Below, piece by piece: positions 59,214-64,000 of a stretch of DNA of 64,000 bases. Below the pieces are notes generated by a model. It saw nothing but the letters and a program-made list of their open reading frames with translations. It was not told where the DNA came from and did no database searches. Both the position numbers and the translations under genes were made by a program. This stretch comes from Maribacter ulvicola (GTDB lineage Bacteria > Bacteroidota > Bacteroidia > Flavobacteriales > Flavobacteriaceae), in the NCBI RefSeq assembly GCF_900155985.1, contig NZ_FTMA01000004.1:224604-288603 (forward strand), given 5' to 3'. How positions within the stretch are numbered: position 1 is the first letter of the stretch; each line of letters starts with the position of its first letter.

Positions 59214-59927
59214 ATGAAAAAACTAACTTATTTATTAATGCTTTCGGTTTTCATGGTTGTTTTCACAAGTTGTGAAGAAGATGATGATGTGTCATTGAAC
59301 TATGTTGATTTCCAGGGAGTTTCTCCGTCTGTCATAATTGATATTGACGGTAGTACAACACAAGATGTAGCGGTGTATACATCAACTACTTCAGGTTCTG
59401 ATAGAACATTTAATATTTCTGTTGATGAGGCCTCAACTGCTGCTGTTGGGTCATATACTGTTCCTAATTCTGTGACGGTGCCTGCAGGTTCTAATGAAGG
59501 AATTTTGACTATTGCATTAGCAGACGTAGATTTAGGTATTGGTGTTAACGAGCTAATATTGAATATTGAAAAATCGGATGATTATTATTCTGGTGATTCA
59601 CTGTCTTTGACCTATATTCAAGCGTGTATTGAAGTTGTAGCGACTATCAATATTAATTTTGATGCTTATGGTAGTGAGAGTGGTTGGTCTATTGAAGATT
59701 CTTTAGGTGGCACTGTTGCTTCTAGTCCTGAATACGAGGATGGTCAAGTTTCGGCCTCGGAAACGGTAACACTATGTTCAGGTAGGGATTACACATTTAC
59801 ATTTACAGATGGTTATGGGGATGGAATGTCAGGTTCTTACGAATTGGTAATAAATGGTGAGGCAATAGTTTCTGGCCCTAGTGCTGGTTTTACTACTACC
59901 CAATCAAATGATTTTGATACAAAATAG
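59214..59927 (+). CDS. Surface lipoprotein of the SusCD locus
   Basis: The 237-residue lipoprotein (lipobox VFMVVFTSCEEDDD) has a calx-beta/BT_3987-like domain (VYTSTTSGSDRTFNISVDEA) and a second beta domain with a GYGDGMSGSYELVINGE strand. These acidic LES-like residues after the cysteine (EEDDD) fit surface exposure in Bacteroidota. It is likely a ligand-binding companion of SusC/SusD. Two hairpins follow. Confidence 0.8.
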   Translation: MKKLTYLLMLSVFMVVFTSCEEDDDVSLNYVDFQGVSPSVIIDIDGSTTQDVAVYTSTTSGSDRTFNISVDEASTAAVGSYTVPNSVTVPAGSNEGILTIALADVDLGIGVNELILNIEKSDDYYSGDSLSLTYIQACIEVVATININFDAYGSESGWSIEDSLGGTVASSPEYEDGQVSASETVTLCSGRDYTFTFTDGYGDGMSGSYELVINGEAIVSGPSAGFTTTQSNDFDTK

Positions 59928-59980
59928 AATTTATAACAGCAAAATTTAAATGCTGTTATAAATGTATATTATATAATTAG

Positions 59981-60014
59981 AAGCTGAACAATGAAATCAT
60001 TGTTCAGCTTTTTT
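59981..60014 (+). terminator. Rho-independent terminator after surface lipoprotein gene
   Basis: A perfect 13-bp stem (AAGCTGAACAATG / CATTGTTCAGCTT) has a 4-base loop and a T run. Another perfect 10-bp hairpin (TTATAACAGC / GCTGTTATAA, 59931-59961) lies just before it. The tandem hairpins close the susCD transcript. Confidence 0.85.
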
Positions 60015-60085
60015 CATTTGGAAGGTTAACAATTTATTAACAATTAGTATATTACCTTTATTAAGTTATCATCATAATATTAAAT

Positions 60086-61456
60086 ATGAAACGAATATTT
60101 TATATAATTTATCTTAGTTTGTTGTTTTGGGCTTTAAGTTGTTCTTCTGATGATGTTTTTAGTAATGGAGCACAGGATGAAGTTGAGCAGGTTGTTATTG
60201 ATGAAGAAGATGAAACAGTACCCAATATTCCAGATGAAATTATTTATCCCATTATAGGTGAGACCGGGCAAATTTTGAATCATAATAGAAATTTATCTAA
60301 AGAAGGGTATGTCTTAATTAATGAAGCCACTGATGATCGTGTCTATTTAATGCAAAAAGATTCAGCTGTAATAGTTCATGAATGGCAGTTGGAATTTGGT
60401 CTTGGTAATGATGTTGAATTATTGCCTGATGGTAGGTTGTTGGCTTCGTTGGGTGTAGAAAAGCCGAGTTTTAGCTTCGGTGGATTTGGTGGTATTATTC
60501 AAATTATAAATCCTGATAGTTCAATTGATTGGGAATATACATTGGCAAGTAAAGAACATTTAATTCATCATGATGTTGAAATGTTACCCAATGGAAATGT
60601 ATTAGCTATTGTTTGGGATCTAAGGACTAGAGATCAGTTGGATGAAATTGGTTACTTGGGCAAACAAGAAAAAATCTACACGGAGTCCATAATTGAAATT
60701 GACCCAAATTCAAGTGAAATTGTTTGGAAATGGGACTCTTGGGATCATATTGTTCAAAATGTTGATGCCTCTAAAGTGAAGTACGGTTCTATTAATGAAA
60801 ATCCCCAATTAATAAATATAAACTATGTTGATATGTTGAGGAATGATGAAAACCCTGATGGCGATATTATGCATGCTAATGGGTTGGATTATGATGAAGA
60901 TAATGACCTTATTTATTTAAGTGTAAATAATTATAGTGAGATATGGGTGTTGGATCATAGTACTACCGCTAGTGAATCTGCAACAAGTAGTGGTGGTAAT
61001 TATGGAAAAGGTGGTGATTTAGTTTATAGATTTGGTAATCCAAAAACTTATAATAATGAAGGAGACAGGCTTTTTTATAATGTGCATTTCCCAAATATTT
61101 TGGATGAAGAAGTCCCTGGAAAAGGAAATATATTAGTCTTTGGAAATGGAAATGGAGATTCTCAGCAGTCAGTAGTTTACGAATTTATGATACCTGATCA
61201 ATTTAATCTGCAATCTAATATGGATAATGAATTGGATGTAGTTTGGGAATATACTAGAGATGGTTTGTATGCGCCTAGAGTATCCGGTGCAATCCGTCTT
61301 GATGATGGAAATACGTTGATTACATCTGGCACTTTTGGTGTTATAGAGGTTACAAATAACAAACAGGTCGTTTGGGAGTTTCAAGGAAATGGGTTTTATT
61401 GGCGTGCATATCATTATAATTATGATGCTACCGCAATTTTATTTTTAACTAAATAA
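60086..61456 (+). CDS. Arylsulfotransferase (ASST)-like lipoprotein
   Basis: The 456-residue lipoprotein (lipobox LLFWALSCSSDD) has a six-bladed propeller pattern of the ASST family: HDVEMLPNGNVLAIVWDL, IIEIDPNSSEIVWKWDSW, IMHANGLDYDEDNDLIYLSV, DLVYRFGNP and YNVHFPNIL. Family enzymes move sulfate between phenolic groups; whether this protein is catalytic is not shown. It has an acidic patch after the cysteine region and lies after the susCD terminator, with a terminator of its own. Confidence 0.85.
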   Translation: MKRIFYIIYLSLLFWALSCSSDDVFSNGAQDEVEQVVIDEEDETVPNIPDEIIYPIIGETGQILNHNRNLSKEGYVLINEATDDRVYLMQKDSAVIVHEWQLEFGLGNDVELLPDGRLLASLGVEKPSFSFGGFGGIIQIINPDSSIDWEYTLASKEHLIHHDVEMLPNGNVLAIVWDLRTRDQLDEIGYLGKQEKIYTESIIEIDPNSSEIVWKWDSWDHIVQNVDASKVKYGSINENPQLININYVDMLRNDENPDGDIMHANGLDYDEDNDLIYLSVNNYSEIWVLDHSTTASESATSSGGNYGKGGDLVYRFGNPKTYNNEGDRLFYNVHFPNILDEEVPGKGNILVFGNGNGDSQQSVVYEFMIPDQFNLQSNMDNELDVVWEYTRDGLYAPRVSGAIRLDDGNTLITSGTFGVIEVTNNKQVVWEFQGNGFYWRAYHYNYDATAILFLTK

Positions 61457-61461
61457 AATGT

Positions 61462-61479
61462 AGGGCCTTCGGTCTTTTT
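61462..61479 (+). terminator. Weak hairpin terminator after ASST-like gene
   Basis: A short stem AGGGCC / GGTCTT (with two G-T pairs) is closed by a TTC loop and followed by TTT. Confidence 0.5.
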
Positions 61480-61641
61480 GCAAAAGTATTTTGTTCAGAT
61501 GATATGTTCTTACTTTTGTTATGTTGACATGAAATTCTATATTATAATTTTTCTAATGTACCCATTTTTATGGGTCAATGAGTTATAGGGCGCTAGGTTT
61601 AACCCCCTTAAATTTTCACATTTACTTAGCAACAAAAAAAT

Positions 61642-61649
61642 TAACTTTG
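61642..61649 (+). promoter_or_regulatory. Candidate -7 box of the putative porin gene
   Basis: TAACTTTG fits TAnnTTTG and lies 19 bases before the ATG at 61668. No perfect TTG is at -33; a TTT stands about 18 bases upstream. Confidence 0.4.
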
Positions 61650-61667
61650 CAAGGGTAACAAAGCTTC

Positions 61668-63659
61668 ATGAAATATATTATTCTAGTTTTATTCTGTTTT
61701 TCAACTTCAATGTTGTTAGGTCAAGATGTAATCGAAAATTCTGAGAAAAAGAGTGCTGCACTTCCGGCGACTCAAAAAACAAAACCAATAAGTCCCAAAA
61801 ACAAAATAGAAAGTGACTCTATAATTTTGACTATAGAGGATTATAAGATTATTTCTTTTAAGAGAGATACCACTTTTTTAGATACCACCTTAACTATTCA
61901 AAAAGAATACAAGTATAATTACCTACGAGAAGATGATTTTGAATTGATGTCATTTGGTAACATTGGCCAAGCGTATAATGAATTAGGGGTAAGTTTCGAA
62001 AGTATCAGTAGCTATCCTAGTTTGGGGGCCATTGCTAAAGACCGTAAGTATTTGGAGAAAGAGCAAATAAATTATTACAATGTAGCCACTCCCATGACGG
62101 AGTTGTTCTTCAAAACTACTTTGGAAGAAGGACAATTGTTAGATGCAAATTTGACTTTTAATACTTCTAGGAGGCTAAATTTTTCAGTTGGGTACACCGG
62201 CTTTCGTTCGCTGGGTAAGTATAATAATACGCAAATAGAATCTGGTAATTTTATTACTACCACAAATTATTTGTCAAGAAACGGCAGATATGCATTAAGA
62301 GCCCATATCGCCGCGCAGAATATTACATCGGAAGAAAATGGAGGTCTGTCAGAAAAAGAAGATCAATTTGAATCTGGAGATCCGGATTTTATTAATAGAC
62401 CAAGGGTAGATGTGTATTTAGATAATGTGAAGAATAAGATTTTAGGTAAAAGATATTACCTGGACCATAGCTACAAATTAGTTAGAACTCAATTAGATTC
62501 AACTAGATTTGAAAAAACATCTCTAGCTATAGGTCATACTTTTGATTATGAAACCAAGTATTATCAATTTGTAGAAGCGGCTCGTGATACCTTATTTGGT
62601 GATGCCATTCTAAACGCAATAGATGATAAAGCAATTTTAAAGACCTTTTATAATGAAGTAAATGCTGAATTCTACAATAGAACTCTAGGTAGGTTAACAG
62701 GGGGTGTTACTATGTATAACTATGATTATTATTTCAATAGTCTTTTTATAAAGGAAAATGGAACCATTATTCCTAATAGATTAAATGGAACGGAATTTGG
62801 AATAATGGGTAAATATGAAAAACGCATAGGAGAATTTGATTTTCAAGCAGATTTAAAGTATAATATTTCAGGAGAATTAGCGGGGAACCTTTTTAACGCA
62901 TCTGCATCTTACGTTATAAATGAGAAGAATAAATTGCGATTCTCTTTGCATACCTCTAGTAGAATGCCAAATTTCAATTACTTGTTATATCAAAGTGAAT
63001 ACCTTAATTATAATTGGGATAATAGTGAAGTGTTCAAGAAAGAACGTGCTAGTAGTTTAAAAGGTGAGTTGCTTTCCAGAACATGGGGTAATCTAATGGT
63101 GAAGTATAGCAATTTAAATAACTACACCTATTTCGCTCCAGTTTCTGATGTTACTATAGGTGATAATATGGATAATGCATTCATAAAACCTTTACAAGAA
63201 GGTAATAGTGTTTCTCATTTAAAGGTTAAGTACGAAAAAGAATTCAAGATGGGTATGTTTGCATTAAACAATACGGTCATGTATCAGAACGTAACTCAAG
63301 ATGCCCAAGTATTAAATGTTCCTCAACTAGTAACTAGGAATACCCTGTATTTCTCTTCTGATGTGTTTGATAAAGCAATGTACCTGCAAACAGGTATTAC
63401 GTTTAAATATTTCTCCAGTTATAGTATGAATGGTTATAATCCTATCCTTGGAGAGTTCTATGTGCAGAATAAAGAAGAGTTGGGCGGTTACCCTTTATTG
63501 GATTTCTTTATTAATGCCCGAATTAAACAAACAAGGATTTATCTGAAAGCAGAGCATTTTAATGCTTCTTTTTCTGGCTATGACTATTATGCAGCACCCA
63601 ATTATCCTTATCGCGACTTTGTTATACGCTTTGGTTTAGTGTGGAATTTCTTTTCATAA
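61668..63659 (+). CDS. Putative porin (Bacteroidota outer-membrane beta barrel)
   Basis: The 663-residue protein has a signal peptide (KYIILVLFCFSTSMLLGQ) and a long beta-barrel body typical of the putative-porin family (YNVATPMTELFFKTTLEEGQ; LNFSVGYTGFRSLGKYNNTQ). It ends in an aromatic strand FVIRFGLVWNFFS, the outer-membrane insertion signal. It is probably an outer-membrane channel of unknown cargo. Confidence 0.85.
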   Translation: MKYIILVLFCFSTSMLLGQDVIENSEKKSAALPATQKTKPISPKNKIESDSIILTIEDYKIISFKRDTTFLDTTLTIQKEYKYNYLREDDFELMSFGNIGQAYNELGVSFESISSYPSLGAIAKDRKYLEKEQINYYNVATPMTELFFKTTLEEGQLLDANLTFNTSRRLNFSVGYTGFRSLGKYNNTQIESGNFITTTNYLSRNGRYALRAHIAAQNITSEENGGLSEKEDQFESGDPDFINRPRVDVYLDNVKNKILGKRYYLDHSYKLVRTQLDSTRFEKTSLAIGHTFDYETKYYQFVEAARDTLFGDAILNAIDDKAILKTFYNEVNAEFYNRTLGRLTGGVTMYNYDYYFNSLFIKENGTIIPNRLNGTEFGIMGKYEKRIGEFDFQADLKYNISGELAGNLFNASASYVINEKNKLRFSLHTSSRMPNFNYLLYQSEYLNYNWDNSEVFKKERASSLKGELLSRTWGNLMVKYSNLNNYTYFAPVSDVTIGDNMDNAFIKPLQEGNSVSHLKVKYEKEFKMGMFALNNTVMYQNVTQDAQVLNVPQLVTRNTLYFSSDVFDKAMYLQTGITFKYFSSYSMNGYNPILGEFYVQNKEELGGYPLLDFFINARIKQTRIYLKAEHFNASFSGYDYYAAPNYPYRDFVIRFGLVWNFFS

Positions 63660-63836
63660 CCTTTGTGGGCTGGGTTGTAAAACATTGAAAATAGTGGTGT
63701 TAGAAACAGCAGTTATCGTAAGTAACTGTTTGTTAGCAAAATACGTTTACCACATTTTATTTCAAGTGTAACCATCGGTAAACCATGCAGTTAGTCCGGG
63801 GTCAAAAAATCTTTCATTATTTTCTTCAAAAAAGGC
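63660..63836. other. Intergenic stretch between porin gene and tandem promoters
   Basis: This stretch of about 180 bp shows no ORF, repeat or RNA gene that I can support. It leads into the promoter pair at the window end. Confidence 0.5.
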
Positions 63837-63866
63837 TTGTGGTATTAAGAATAGTGTGTACATTTG
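63837..63866 (+). promoter_or_regulatory. Upstream promoter (P1) of probable rRNA leader
   Basis: TTG (63837-63839), a 19-base spacer and TACATTTG (63859-63866), then GCACCCCGC, match the flavobacterial consensus fully. No protein gene starts downstream in the window; the transcript would run into a second promoter and beyond the edge. Confidence 0.7.
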
Positions 63867-63973
63867 CACCCCGCAAACGAGGAAAACGAAATTGGAATCG
63901 GGCGTCGGAAAAAGGTTCATATATATGTTGATTTAAGCTGAGAAAAAGAAAAAAATTTTTTTTCAAAAAAAAG

Positions 63974-64000
63974 TTGTCAGGTTAAAAAACAGTTGTATAT
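63974..64000 (+). promoter_or_regulatory. Downstream promoter (P2) of probable rRNA leader, cut by window end
   Basis: TTG (63974-63976), 19 bases, then TATAT at 63996-64000 is the start of a TATATTTG-type box cut by the edge. Tandem strong promoters with this TTGTCAGG...GTTGTATAT look are usual upstream of 16S rRNA in this family; the rRNA gene itself is outside. Confidence 0.55.

Overview
The window looks like a chromosomal segment of a low-GC marine-type member of the Flavobacteriaceae (Bacteroidota). The evidence is promoters of the TTG-N19/20-TAnnTTTG type, a SusC/SusD pair, families typical of this group (GSCFA, DUF4230, DUF4136, DUF5522, the 'putative porin' family, long-form aromatic amino acid hydroxylase) and dense core genes (era, der, alaS, lysS, hemL, lipB, rnhB).

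Region 1 (1 to about 21,215) is an integrated mobile element cut by the left window edge. Its right end lies at an initiator tRNA-fMet gene. Next to the tRNA sit a tyrosine integrase, an AT-rich-flanked mobilization module (candidate oriT, MobC-like protein, MOBP-type relaxase, small ORFs) and an excisionase-like HTH protein. There is no replication or type IV secretion gene, which fits an integrative mobilizable element. Its cargo is a compact, minus-strand operon in this order of transcription: WYL regulator, HsdM-like methyltransferase fused to a histidine-kinase module, receiver/cold-shock-like protein, HsdM, HsdS, a 1616-residue sacsin-like GHKL ATPase with a DUF3883 nuclease-like end, and HsdR. 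A divergent SF2-type ATPase gene sits on the other side of the regulator. Three copies of a 17-bp GTGC-N9-GCAC palindrome lie in the gaps around the regulator and nowhere else that I noticed. I read this as a type I restriction-modification system wrapped in a phosphorelay-like and transcriptional control layer. This is the most unusual part of the window.

Region 2 (about 21.2 to 54.1 kb) is ordinary chromosome: a Na+/alanine-type symporter and era; a NeuD-like acyltransferase; der; a LemA/TPM operon followed by a MerR-type regulator and an M23 peptidase; alaS, GSCFA and DUF4230 genes; a convergent aromatic amino acid hydroxylase with a divergent Lrp regulator; envelope proteins; a D-cysteine desulfhydrase-like enzyme, a glucosaminidase-LysM lipoprotein and hemL; a large secreted zinc metalloprotease; lysS; a thioredoxin-like protein; a membrane LuxR-type regulator; a YqaE peptide; lipB; and rnhB. 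A 785-bp gap before lysS seems to hold a decayed gene. Three genuine small genes were added by reading the gaps (DUF5522, a 59-residue peptide and YqaE).

Region 3 (about 54.2 to 63.7 kb) is an outer-membrane nutrient-uptake locus: SusC, SusD, a surface lipoprotein, an arylsulfotransferase-like lipoprotein and, after its own promoter, a putative porin. The last 200 bases carry two consensus flavobacterial promoters in tandem, the second cut by the window end. They are likely the leader of an rRNA operon that begins just outside.
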